A stretch of DNA of 64,000 nucleotides, from NCBI GenBank assembly GCA_027886185.1, contig WOAB01000093.1:1054001-1118000 (forward strand). The letters are read 5' to 3'. Source of the DNA: Rheum nobile. Lineage: Eukaryota; Streptophyta; Magnoliopsida; Caryophyllales; Polygonaceae. A program made the translations under genes and the position numbers. Positions within the stretch are counted from its first letter, which is position 1. The number at the start of each line of letters is the position of its first letter. Positions 20,740 to 32,175 of the stretch are shown piece by piece. The notes under the pieces were generated by a model that was not told the DNA's origin, searched no databases, and saw only the letters and a list, made by a program, of their open reading frames with translations.

Positions 20740-23340
20740 ATACAATTAGTAGAGGTTATTAGCTGGTTGTTCATAACACTTTTCTTAAATATTCACCTTT
20801 GAGATGTTGTGGGATATGTTTGTATGGCGCATTATTAAAAACCTAGTCAGGGAAAATCCAATGAAATAAAAACTTGTTCGAAATAAAAAAAACATGCAAC
20901 TATACACCTGTTATATGTTTTAAGATGTTACTTCATTAATAACCTTGTCAAGGCAAACCCCAGTGGGATTAAAGTATGACCGAAGGGAAAAAGAATGCAA
21001 CATATATGGTGCTCCTCTAACATTAACATATGTCTCGGAGTCTGCACATTCCAATATTGTGTAGGAACAATGTATACTAAAAACGGGAATAGTGTATGTT
21101 GAGGCGACTGTTCCATGCAAGTCTTGATCCTCTCTTGGGAGTTGATGTGGACTTCGGCTTCTAAAGGAAACGATAAAGAACGTTGTAACTCATATAAGAT
21201 TTGAATTGTGAGAATATTTTCCGAAATCATAATTTTGCCCCTTACTAGAGCCTTAGGGAATCCGCAAGATCTGAAGTGAGATAAGACAAATCCTCTAGTT
21301 CCCTTCAAGGCTTCTGATGGAAACTAAACTATTTTCATGTATTATTGGAGTATGACTTTTACTCAGATAGTGAACTCGTGTGTTCAATCTAGTCTACCAA
21401 CATTATCACTGAAATGCCTTTAAAAAAGCTCTCGGGCGGTTACAGGGAACGGTTACAGCTACAAGAAGTTACCAACCGTTCCAACTCAACAACGGTTATT
21501 CAACTACTTCATTAGTTGTCAACTGGTTGAAGGTAGTTATAAGGTAGTTATGACGGCGGTTACAACACATTAGAAACGTGTTGAAAGATAACCATGCCTC
21601 AAAGAACTTGACGTTCCCACCTAGGGAACGACTATTCCCTCTAGGGAACGACCCCTCGTTCAACCTTAACGTTGATTGTCTTACAGACACAATAACCTCT
21701 CTGATGCATTGTTCCCTTATGGGTAATTTAGCACTATTCCCTATATATCTCAAGTATGCTTACACGAGTGTGTACTCCATACCTCCACACTCGTGATATA
21801 GCAAAGTGAGATTTTATAGTGTCTATGAATCCCGATCACACTAAATGGAACTGAACAGTCTCTTGATGACACTAAAATCACCAACATATTGGATACCAAT
21901 TCTCCAAATTACCTATAAATCAATGACTTTGTGGACAATTAGCCAAATTTTCATTGTACAAATTTTCTAGCTTCTTCAGGCCCATGAGTTGAGAAATTTT
22001 TTGGCATATGTACTTTGTGCAGCCTCCCTTGATGTAACATTTATTCACCTAAGCAACATAGGTAGAGTTGTCTTCATATAGTATCGCTAGGTTGTGAGTG
22101 TTGGGCTTTATTTTGCATTTTTTTAGGTTGAATTTTACTATTGCTTATAGAGCCAAACAATCTCTTCACGCCTCATATAAAGTAATCAATTCTTCTTGAT
22201 TCTACAATGTAGGTCGATTGAGGCGTGGACATAAGGTTTTTTATGACACAATCAATAATGATTAATTTTCAATTATGGCTGGCTCTCGCCTCTTTGGTTA
22301 TTACCTCCTTGGTGCTCAATAGATGTAGTCGTTAGTTACTTATATGTTCATAGCTCTAAGACTTTACTACTCAAGTTGTATTATATACATATCACTAACA
22401 CATGGCATGATTCATCATGACATGGGATTTTGTGCATAGAGCTATCTTTTTCATTCGGGATTACAATCTGGAGAAGAACGAGGATAATGTATTGGCAAAA
22501 ATGTTAGACATAAGAACCCTATTATATCTCATTTAAGCTGGGCCATCCTCTTTTTAAGGTTTCAAATTTTGGGTCTTTATGTTCATAATGGTGGCATGCT
22601 TGCTTTTGGTACTCAAATCTTGAACAAACCCTTATTTGCTAAATGGATACAATCTCCTTTGTTGGTTTCCATGAGATGGTGTGCCTCCATATGTGAACAC
22701 TTAAACTTTGTGACTTGGCTTTATGTGGTTCAAACAATACTCTGCATAACCATATCCGGCAAAGTTCAACAAAGCATATTGTAGGTAGCATTACCTTGCT
22801 TACTGTAAAACAAGATCATGTGTACCTCGAAGGTAGAAGAATATACGTTTAACCTCAAATATAATGCCTCCTTCTAGGTGCAAAACTATTCATGGACAAT
22901 AGTTAATTGCAAAAGCAATATTTGGTCTCACGTTGTTAGTTAAATGCACCAAAGCACCAATTATACTTAAATATGGTACCTCGATACCAAGAATCTATTT
23001 GTCCTCTTCTTGAGGGTGAAATTATTCATTTTCTACATTGAGGGATCAAACTTTCATACATGAGCTCAAATGATTTGTCTTGTCCATATAAAATCTTTTC
23101 AAAATTTTCTCATTATAATTACACTAATGAAAATTTTCATCTTTTAGTTTCTCAATTTGTAAACCAAGACAAAGTTTAGTTTTACCAAAATCTTTCATTT
23201 TGAATTCTTTCATCAAATATTTTGCAATATCTTGAATTTTGTGGAAGGTTTTGACAATGTTGAAATCGTCAACATTGACTACAATAATAGCAAATTTGTT
23301 TTGGGGCTGTATGATGTATACACAGAAACATCAAGCGAGT
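20740..23340 (-). pseudogene. Heavily decayed Ty1/copia element (RT, RNase H and post-pol region)
   Basis: On the minus strand from about 23330: FAIIVVNVDDFNIVKTFHKI (the RT catalytic box, with N where Y is usual, about 23265-23310), KTKLCLGLQIEKLKD (about 23130-23180), then VPYLSIIGALVHLTNNVRPN (about 22930-22990), and an RNase H stretch with ILYEDNSTYVA (about 22060-22095). Many stops and frameshifts show great age. Past RNase H, minus-strand 'CTTTTTCCCTTCGGTC...' and 'CCACTGGGGTTTGCC' (about 20945-20990) match the well-known post-pol tract of Ivana/Oryco-type copia elements. This tract is partly duplicated at about 20833-20860. About 21310-21880 looks unrelated and may be another insertion. 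Confidence 0.7.
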
Positions 23341-23840
23341 GAATAGGAAAATTAGCTCGAGACCGTTTTTCTATAAATCTATTCATTAACTAATTTTTAA
23401 TAATTCTCTTTATTAAGTTAATATTAATGAAATAGTTTCAAATATATATTAAGTTAAAATTTAATTTTTAAGTTATTTTTTTAAGAAAAACAAGCTTTTT
23501 CTAACTTTTATATTTCACAAAATCGACAAACTTGGTCATTCCCTAAACCGGCCCAAAACCATACTTGAACCGACATTTCAACCGTGCTTAGGGTATATGA
23601 CCCTTTAAGGAGGGTGGAATAGCAGGTTTGGACCGCAAATTATGTTTAACAGCCGCTTGAGGCCGCGGTTGCGACTGCGGTGAGTGGTGTGAAGAGAGGA
23701 AGAGGAAAGTCGTCGAAGGCCCGGCCAACGGTGACACCAGCGGCGGCGTCTGTAGGTGCTTGAAGTACAAGGAATAATTTTTTTATATATAATTTGGAGC
23801 GTCTTGTTTTTTTTATCCTTTTTAGTTTTTACTACTAGTG
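23341..23840. other. Intergenic stretch
   Basis: AT-rich to about 23570, then a short GC-richer stretch. No gene is supported; the frames at 23588-23877 have no recognisable features. Confidence 0.4.
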
Positions 23841-23853
23841 CTAGAAAAAGAAA

Positions 23854-24740
23854 CTTCCAAAATGGTTTTGGGGACAACTGTCCCTAAAGAGGCACTTCAA
23901 GAAAATTTCAACTGTCTCTAAAGAGACAATTTCCAACTGTCCCTAGAGAAAAAGTATTGTTAAACAACTGTCCCTAAAAAACGACACTTCCAAAATGGCT
24001 TTCGGGACAACTGTCTCTAAAGAGGCACTTCAAGAAGCATATGGGGACAGTTTTCAATTGTTCCTAAAGAGATAATTTTCAACTGTCCCTAGAGAGAAAA
24101 TATTGTTAAACAACTATCCTTAAAAAAACACTTCCAAAATGACTTTGGGGACAATTGTCCCTAAAGAGGCACTTCAAGAAACATATGGGGACAATTTTCA
24201 ATTGTCCCTAAAGAGACAATTTTCAACTGTCCCTAGAGAGAGAAAATTTGTTAAACAACTGTCCTTAAAAAAAACACTTCCAAAATGGCTTTGGGGACAA
24301 CTGTCCCTAAAGAGGCACTTCAAGAAGCATATGGGGACAGTTTTCAACTGTCCCTAAAGAGACAATTTCCAACTGTCCCTAGAGAGAAAGTATTGTTAAA
24401 TAACTGTCCCTAAAAAAAGACACTTCCAAAATGGCTTTGGGGATAACTGTCCCTAAAGAGGCACTTCAAGAAACATATGGGGACAATTTTCAACTATCTC
24501 TAAAGAGACAATTTTCAACTGTCCTTAGAGAGAAAGTATTGTTAAACAATTGTCCCTAAAAAATGACACTTCCAAAATGGTTTTGGGGACAACTGTCCCT
24601 AAAGAGGCACTTCAAAAAGCATATGGGGACAATTTTCAAATGTCCATAAAGAGATAATTTCTAACTGTCCCTAGAGAGAAGATATTGTTAAACAACTGTC
24701 CCTAAAAAAGACACTTCCAAAATGCCTTTGGGGACAACTG
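23854..24740. repeat. Tandem array of about 145-bp units with GGGACA/TGTCCC palindromes
   Basis: The marker CTTCCAAAATGGCTTT recurs at 23854, 23987, 24131, 24277, 24423, 24569 and 24714, so the spacing is 133, 144, 146, 146, 146 and 145 bp: six units and the start of a seventh. Each unit has a near-perfect inverted repeat GGGACAACTGTCCC and further TGTCCCTAAAGAGAC words. The dense, inverted GGGACA words resemble subterminal repeats of CACTA (En/Spm) transposons, and just before the array CTAGAAAAAGAAAC resembles a CACTA end with its first bases changed. No second end was found. Confidence 0.85.
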
Positions 24741-25000
24741 TCACGCGTGTTAGAACAATAGGGGATCACGATATGGGGACATTGAAAACATATACTATAG
24801 AATCGGGGACAGTTATAAAATGACATAAACAATAAGAGGACAGTTAGAAAATCTCACAACAATATGGAGACAGTGAAGAAATATAATATAGAATCGGGGA
24901 CAGTTACAAAAACCACTAACAAAATATAGGGACAGTTAAAAACTGAACAATAGAAGATGGGGACAATAAAAAAATATGAATAATAGAAGAAAAAAGTGTT
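24741..25000. repeat. Interspersed GGGGACAGTT words next to the tandem array
   Basis: Single copies of GGGGACA or GGGGACAGTT recur about every 30-60 bp (for example about 24776, 24812, 24895, 24930, 24958), separated by unlike AT-rich spacers. This looks like a continuation of a transposon subterminal region. Past 25000 the words stop. 25001-25364 holds no gene that I can support. Confidence 0.6.
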
Positions 25001-25364
25001 TTTGTATGTCAGATATGGGAAATCTTCTTTACTTGCAAGTCCTGCATAAAGAAGAGAGAACATTTCATGGAACAATAGAGTTGGTATAAACTCCCGTCAT
25101 CAGCATATTATGAATTTACTTCATGGAACAATATTACTAATTTGATTATGATCCGCTTTCTCCTATTTCTTTGACACAAACAAGAGCATAGCAGGAGAAC
25201 AGAGGTTTTATGCATTTGCTACCCACCATAAAATTACAAAAAGAAACGATAAAACTCCAAACCTCACACTTCCCAACCCACTTCCACTTTACCAAAAAGC
25301 TTCTTCTCTTTTTTCTCCCTCTGTTTACCCCCTCTTCTCTTCACAAAGCTTTCTCCGTCCTTTA

Positions 25365-25842
25365 ATGGCGGTCGTAGCGTATGTTCCCCCCTTGCTCCCT
25401 ACGCCGAGAAAGGAGCAACGAGAAGATGCTAAAGGAGAAGGTGAAGAAGTAACGCATGATCCAAGAAACGCTGAAGAGTTATACTCCTCTTACTTGGGAG
25501 TCAGTTTTGCGGTTTTCCTTGCTTTCCTCCCCAAATCTGCACTCTCTCTCATCCCTACGTTGCAGTGCCGGAACTAGTACCTCTCGCTCCGGTTACGGCA
25601 GGCGGAGGAGCAGCTCACCGGGCTGAAATCTCGGCGCCAAGAGGACTCCAAGGCAAATGCTAGGGTTGTTAAGATCTTCGCTAGCCATAGGAATGCTTGG
25701 CAGAAGGAGGAGAGGAGGTTGATTCAGCAGATCGACGAGTCGAACAAGGAAGTTGGGAGGTTGTGGGCGAGAATTGGGGAACTGGAGAGGAGTGAAAACG
25801 CGTTGTTGGGCCAGATTGACGAGTTGAAGAGGGAAGGAGTTT
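25365..25842 (+). pseudogene. Fragment of a plant coiled-coil gene with one nonsense codon
   Basis: From ATG 25365 the frame gives a short N-terminus, a hydrophobic segment (YLGVSFAVFLAFLP, about residues 46-59) and, after a TAG at 25575-25577, continues in the same frame as a highly charged helix (LRQAEEQLTGLKSRRQED, then LIQQIDESNKEVGRLWARIG) to about 25842. One base (CAG to TAG) would explain the break. The 5' side is C/T-rich like a plant leader. The composition (GC-richer, codon-like) differs from its surroundings. No downstream exons are evident. I do not recognise the protein family. It may be a pseudogene, a gene fragment carried by a transposon, or exon 1 of a gene whose rest is lost. 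Confidence 0.55.
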
Positions 25843-26272
25843 GTCATTCATATCCAAAATTTATTTGCCTGCTCGTCTTATCTCCAACCCTCCGATCGTG
25901 TGGGAAGGAGTCACGCGGCGTTCGGGCAGGGGGTCATGCATGCAATTTCAGATAAAAGAGGCCCACTCGGTATATTCGTGAGTAAATTGGGCCCTTCGGG
26001 CCCAATTTTCTCACATTTCAAGGAGTTGTCTGAGTGAATCTTGAACCATCAGTTTGTGAATTGTGATCGTCGGTTCACTAACCAGGACTCTACCCCCATG
26101 GACCATGGTTTCCTTTTTCTCAAGATATTACTAATATCGGTGTTCTTCTCCCAGCCTGAATAAACATGAGGTACCTACAAATCTAGTACAAGGTACCTAC
26201 AAATCTAGTACGGGAGCTGGCCGGGTACCAATCCTCGTAATATGCCTTTATTTTGAGAAAATTGGGCGCGAA
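25843..26272. other. Spacer with a short direct duplication
   Basis: No gene. A 21-bp direct repeat (AGGTACCTACAAATCTAGTA) occurs twice in a row at about 26168-26212. Confidence 0.5.
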
Positions 26273-26495
26273 GGGTCCCTTAAGGAAAAAATAGCAAGTT
26301 TAGGCCCATTTTTTCCAAAATTGCAAATATGACCCCCTATTACTACACATATGGCCCAAAGGGGGTGGAAGTGTTTTTTTTAGGGTTTAGGGTGTAGGAT
26401 TTAAAGTTTAGGGATTTTTAAAGGCTTAGGAGATCAAAGAGCTAATTTATTTAATTAGGAGTCCAAACTTGCTATTTGACCCCCTTTAAGGGGTC
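26273..26495. mobile_element. MITE-like element with about 35-bp inverted ends
   Basis: The left end GGGTCCCTTAAGGAAA, continuing AATAGCAAGTTTAGGCCC, is the imperfect reverse complement of the right end (GTCCAAACTTGCTATTTGAC, continuing CCCCTTTAAGGGGTC). Twelve bases, AATAGCAAGTTT, match exactly. 223 bp overall and non-coding. The target duplication is not clear and the superfamily is unassigned. Confidence 0.55.
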
Positions 26496-27389
26496 AAAAA
26501 TCCTAAGAATCGCTTTATTTTTTAGAATGTGATCTATATCAGTGGCAGAGCTAGAAAATATTAAGAGGAGTTTACAAAACTCATAATGGTTGATGATCGA
26601 TTTTGTCATTGTGATTCATTAAAATATCCCCTTAAATGTAATCTACGTTTGAACTCTTTTTTTCCTCGAACTAATGACATGCCATCGAGATTTTGAGATC
26701 CAATAAGAATATTAAAAAGGAGAACACTTAAGCTAATAATCTCTTACTCGATCCGGACAATAAATTGACCATATCCTAGCCAAAATAATTTGATTAAAGC
26801 AAGTTCGATTTCAAAAAATAAACAACTCTTAAAATTTTAAATTCCGCAAGGCATTTGAGTAATATCCTAGTTAAAGAAGTAAAAAGAAGGGTAATAAAAT
26901 GATGTTTGATTGATAATTTGGCCAATACATAATTTAGATAATTTATTTGAAGCAAAAAGTTGGCATAAATACCAAAACAATGGGCTAATATTGTAATTGT
27001 CGAGAACTACAGGAGCGCGTATAATTTAGTAAATATGAAAGCAAAAAGAGGTTGGAGTAGAGTTAGATGGCTCCTCGTTCCACCGAATCGGAAAAAATCG
27101 AAATCGGAACCGGCTGAAACCGAAATTGGATAAACCTCATAACTCTGATTGTGGTTTTCTTAAATAAGTACCGAAGAACTGGCTCGAAACCTCCAGTTCC
27201 ACCTTTTTTAATTTTATTTTTATTTTTTAACAAAATCGGATCCAAACCGGGTGAAACTGGATGTTTCGGTGCCCAAAATCTCCGATTCCACCGCCAAAAC
27301 CGGAGGTTTCACCTTTTAATTATTTTTTAAAATATTTTTTCGAAATCGGAACCTTCGAACCTCTAAAACCTCTCGGAATCAGATGTAAC
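26496..27389. other. Spacer with a GGAACC/TCGGAA-rich dispersed repeat
   Basis: AT-rich and gene-free to about 27060. 27060-27389 carries repeated AATCGGAACCGG/AAACCGGAGG words, continuing after the solo LTR at 29985 (CCGGTTCTGAAACCG), which shows the LTR landed inside this repeat. Confidence 0.5.
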
Positions 27390-29979
27390 TGTAACACCCC
27401 CAAATCTGAACCCATTTGGAAAGGTATTACCGCCAGTGACCTCAGTGTTCCTTACCGAGATCACCCAAGGCGATCACCCAAGGCTTTACCGTTTGAATAC
27501 AAACCATGAAATACAATGATACAAAATGATAACTTTATTCATATAAAACATGAGTCCCGGGATTACATCCCAATCCCGAATAGGACAAACACAGAGTTTA
27601 ACAAAGTACAGCGGAAGTCTTTAAACAAGGTAAAGCGGAAGTCTTTTAAATATAATACAAACAAGGATCTTGACCACAATGGTCATCTCCCAAGGATCTC
27701 AACCTGATTAAAAGAAATTATTAAAAACATCCAAAAACAACCGTCGTCTTCATAGTCAATCTAGTCTCCTCATATCTTCGCTCTATCTGATGTGCCGAAT
27801 CGAACGGATGACACCAGCCAACCATGCAGAGAACAATTGCGGTTGGTTAGTCTACTGAATAGACTATGCAAGGGTATAAAGCAGAGTGGTTCGAAGCAGT
27901 GGTATTAGGTTAGACTCATCGCTTCTCGAATAATAATCGATGACGATAGTCAACCATCATACTCCTACTGGAATAAACAAGAGGTATGCATAAGAGAAGA
28001 TTCTAGAAGACTGAATCTTCACAGAAATTGACCCGAAAAGAGACTCCAAGAGATTGAGTCTTTAAGGAAATATGACAAATTTGGAACGTTTACAGAATCA
28101 GACATCAATGATTTAAAAGCTGACTTAGATGTTTTGGTTCACGACCAACCTCATCGCTTACAGCGAATCGAGATTGGAAAGAGAACGTACTCTGATCAAA
28201 AGTCGAGAACTTTATAGAATCATATAGCGATGATTTAAAAACTGACTGAGATGCTTCAGTTCACAACCAACCTCATCGCTTACAGCGAATCCAGATTGGA
28301 AATAGAACGTACTATGATCAAAGTCGAGACGAGCTTTCCTAACTGCACTATTTACTTAGTTGCACTACTCGTCAAAGGTATATTAATTATGTGCACTCGG
28401 GCACTTTATCTTATTAAATTCCAAAACCCACATTATGTTATAAGCTTTTAAACATATGCTCTGTCACGCAGGACATACAACTAAGGAATGGACCTCACAG
28501 AATCCAAGCCTCTGGACTTATATCGAAGGAATGAACCTCGTAGAGTCCAAGCTTCTACTATCGTAGGGTCTTGCTCACCCTTAACAGTTATAAAGAAACG
28601 AATGGACCTCTCAGAATCCAGGCGTTCCTACGAATACTCATGCTAACTAACAGTTCAAGCACAACAATAGTTCAGGATAAATCCACATAAATGCCCTCAA
28701 GGCGAACATAAATAATAGCGTTGTTCTAACAGATATACAACCTATTAATATCATTATTACAGTTTCCAAAACAGTTTATAAAACCAATTCCAGATAAACA
28801 CATTAATCATTCCAAATTAATTACTCAGATAAACAACTGATAATTAATGTAAATATGGAACGATGAGCAAGAGCGAACCGCCACTTACCTGAATCCGCAG
28901 AGTTTGAATGAAGTCTAACGACGGGATTCCGGGCTCGACACAGGGACAGATCTGGAGCATAGATTCCTTTGGATCGACCCACAAAAAAACCCTAAGTTAG
29001 ATTCGACAAACAACAATACAGATCTAAGAAAGAATGAAAGGAATCGAAGGAAACGAAACCCGAACGAAGGCCACGGAAGCCACGACAGCAACCGGCCAAC
29101 AACCAAACTTGCGGCGGGCGCCGCCTTCACCACGGTGGGCGCCGCCTTCACCACGGCGGGCGCCGCCTCCCACGCGGCGGGCGCCGCTCAAAGGCGTTTC
29201 TTCCCGGCGGTTGGCCCTTCTTCACGGCGGGCGCCGAACTCTTCACGACGGGCGCCGAGCTCTTCACGGCGGTCGTCGTGCTCTTCACGGCGGTCGCCGT
29301 GCTCATCACGGCGGGCGCCGTGTTCTGGCCGGCGGTCGCCGCCTTCAAGCCGGCGGTCGTCGCCTCTATACGGCGGTCGTCGTCGCTAAACAGAAACTGA
29401 AATACGAGAGGAAAAATTCACCCTCGACGATCGGTTTGGCTCATATTTCGCCTTGCTTGGTTTCTAGGCTTCTAAGGGCCTCCCAAGCTTCTCTTGGCCA
29501 CCGGAAACGACACCAAATGAGCTCCGACGTTCGACTTGAGCTTTCCCGAAGAGAGCGTTTTTTAGAGTTTGAGAGCTTTGAGAGTGTGAGCTCTCTCTTC
29601 CTCCCAATGTCCTCCTTAAATAGGCAAGCTCCAAGGTGAAGGAAGGAGGTAGGAAACTTCCTTCCCATCCCTTGGGTAATAACCTTACACTTTGCCTCTT
29701 GGATAAAAACCTTAGGGTAACAAACTTGTACTTTAGTGCCCATTGGATGATAACTCTTGGGCAATAATCTTAACCCCGTGTTAAATATATTCGTACACGA
29801 ACGAGTATTAACTCCTAAAATGCGTCGACTGTATGTTATTTCACTCAGAAAAATATTACAGAGGCAGAGCACATTACAGAATGTCTTAAGCTCTCAGAAT
29901 TAAATCCGACGTACAAAACGGGCTTTCCGGAAAAATCCCAAAATTCCAAAATAGCCTAACAAAATTACGGGGTATCACA
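27390..29979 (-). repeat. Solo LTR of a chromovirus (Tekay/Del-like)
   Basis: 2590 bp. Plus-strand ends are TGTAACACCCCCAAAT and ATTACGGGGTATCACA, the same ends as the two chromovirus LTRs at 59119 and 62023. The flanks are gtaac and gtaat, a 5-bp duplication with one change. No internal domain is present, so this is the product of LTR-LTR recombination. Homology to the other copies is clear in the first half (TGTGCCGAATCGAACGGATG, then ACACCAGCCAACCATGCA) and weaker in the second half, where a minisatellite has expanded. Reading frames in it are chance products. Confidence 0.88.
29110..29390. repeat. GC-rich minisatellite inside the solo chromovirus LTR
   Basis: About a dozen copies of a CACGGCGGGCGCCG-like word spaced mostly 18-24 bp apart, with variants CGGCGGTCGTCG and CGGCGGTCGCCG. 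The other chromovirus LTRs have only two related copies (GCCGCGGGTGCGGTG, then GCCGCTGGGTGCGGTG). The period is close to a multiple of three, so long frames are open on both strands; they are not taken as genes. Confidence 0.8.
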
Positions 29980-30126
29980 GTAATCCGGTTCTGAAACCGT
30001 GCCATGAGTAGGTGGGAGGAGCAACATATTGGGAAGTGGAAATAGAACCAAGTCTAATTGATTATGTGCCAACACTTCAATCAAGGGGCTAACAAATACT
30101 TTGTATGTACAATAATTGACATAGTC

Positions 30127-30996
30127 TGTAGAATCGAGTGTGTTAGTACAAGGAACGGTAGAACTGTTCCTTGTGCAGCGGAATAAATCAACAGAAAACA
30201 AGGTAACAACAGCAACGTTCCTTAGAGATGAAAACTCAATCAACCAACTAGTTGACTGAGAAAAACCTCTACCTCTAGGTTTCCCTAGTAGGATTTCAAA
30301 TGTCTACTTGGGTTTTGGAATTACAATCAAGCAAGTCGTATCTCAATCTAGTTTCTTCCTAGATATCTAGACTTCTTATCGTAACGTTTCTAACAACACC
30401 TAAGACAATCAAAACCCTAACAAGTACTCAACTTACCAAAGTCTCATCCTTGTAAGTTCTTCTTATCTCTTCTTCTTCACCGAAATGCTCAAAGCTCTGG
30501 AAATGCTCAGTCGTGCACGCTAATGAAGTTTTTAACTTCCCTTACTTATAGTCTAAGATATCCTATTGATTTACCCTAATATCAATTAAGGGAAACAAAT
30601 AAAATAATCCTAAATATCTTTTTGCAATCTTTCCTAACAGCATAATCTTCAACCAACTTCTTCATTGCGGCCCAAGTTGATTCCAAAAGATATCTTTCCA
30701 AATATAAGAGATTCGGCAAATCGCAAGGCCAACAGCGCACGCGTCTCAACGTTCCTTGGCGATGTCCCCTTCAATTTTCCTCTTCACATACGCACGTCAC
30801 GTTTTCCTTGTTGTATCTAACGTGTTGTTCCATTGTTGACTTTTTTGTTCCTTGAATTCTTTGTTTTGATTCTCCACATGGTTTTCATCGTTCTTTTCAT
30901 TCACTCCGTTCCTGAAACTCATAATAACACTAAAAACCATCAAATGCATTTGAGTTTATCATCTTCAAAACTAGAGGGAACATCATCGTTCCAACA
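30127..30996 (-). repeat. Solo LTR of the copia family (minus orientation)
   Basis: 870 bp, with plus-strand ends TGTAGAATCG and TCGTTCCAACA, flanked by a perfect TAGTC duplication (30122-30126 and 30997-31001). It aligns with the plus-strand form of the copia-3 LTRs (GCAGCGGAATAA, CCAACTAGTTG, CAAATGTCTACTTGGGTT versus CAAAGTCTACTTCTTG) but is more diverged, so it belongs to a related older subfamily. Confidence 0.85.
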
Positions 30997-32175
30997 TAGT
31001 CCTCTAGTAGGAGGTTGGTACAGCTCTTCAATGATGAGAAAGATCCCAATGAGAAAGATCCCAATGAGAAAGATCCCAATGAGAAGGACAAATCAAGAAC
31101 AAACCTTATTTTATCTAGCTTAATCTATATTATGTAGGGCTTTATTATTTAATGTAAATTAACTTATAAGGATCTTTGTTGTTTGAAATTGGTGTTGATT
31201 GTGTGAGTTAGATGGTAGACTTAGTTAAACAACAACTTTTTAGCCACAAACAAAAATATCCTGTTTATAAGAAATATAGACAATTGATGCGACTTTTTAT
31301 TTGCATTATCTAAATTTAGCATGTTACAGATTTTCCCGTTCGAGTTGGGTGGGGTAATGGATTTTTCACATTATCACTTTAGGGATCTTGTATTTAGTTT
31401 AATGGTATCGGTTAGACAAATAAATTCAATTAAGGATATTTGATGAGCACTTATATTTTTCTCTCAGTGAACTAAAATGTTGTGCCCGTCCGTATTTAAT
31501 TAGGTCAGACTACTTAAAAATAATAAGTATATTCTAGGTACGTAAGTATATACTACATGTTGATAAACAAATTTGTTACTTTGTTCATAATCAATCTCGC
31601 TCTTCATTACACGTACGCATTACTCATGGCCTTATTGCGCGGATATCTATGATCTATCTATACCCAAAAACCACCACGGAGTACAAACTGAGTTCTATGT
31701 TAAAAAATGGAAGGTTTCTTATTCGTCAATTAATTCATTAAGCCATCATATCATATCGATCATAACATGCATGTGCCTTTGGTAAAATTCAAGCTTCCGC
31801 TGAATCCTAGACATTGTCATTCAATTTTATCATACTCTATACTAACACTACGTACGCTATGTCAAAGATGATTAAATTGCACTCAAAACTACCCATGACT
31901 TATCTGAAACACTATACTTATCTCATAACTACTGAATTAAACTCGATCAGTCTTTATCAAATCAGCCATCAAAATTCAGGGGAGATCGATCAAACCTTAG
32001 TATGTTATTTACAATCCCATATTCCAAGTAAAAGCTTGTGCTTACATTACATATGTAGTAATTAATATATATCATTTGCATTATTTTTCTTCATCATGAG
32101 TTTGATGTTACAGCGAAACAGAACGATGAACAACACATACTTCCCTTTACAAACAAGGAGTTAATTAATTATGAG
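30997..32175. other. Intergenic stretch
   Basis: No gene is supported. A 15-bp unit (GAGAAAGATCCCAAT) is repeated three times at about 31035-31083 and makes a short repetitive frame. The rest is AT-rich. 32070-32175 is probably the 3' flank of the defensin-like gene. Confidence 0.5.

Noticed and set aside
20928..21308. A 126-residue minus-strand frame
   Set aside because: It spans the post-pol tract of the decayed copia element (the conserved CCCACTGGG region), so it is not an independent gene.
26380..26412. Telomere-like TTTAGGG words
   Set aside because: Only two exact adjacent units and a degenerate third, inside a MITE-like element; too few for an interstitial telomere.
29034..29639. 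A 201-residue frame rich in Arg/Gly/Ala repeats
   Set aside because: It is a by-product of the minisatellite in the solo LTR; frames on the other strand and in other phases are open too.
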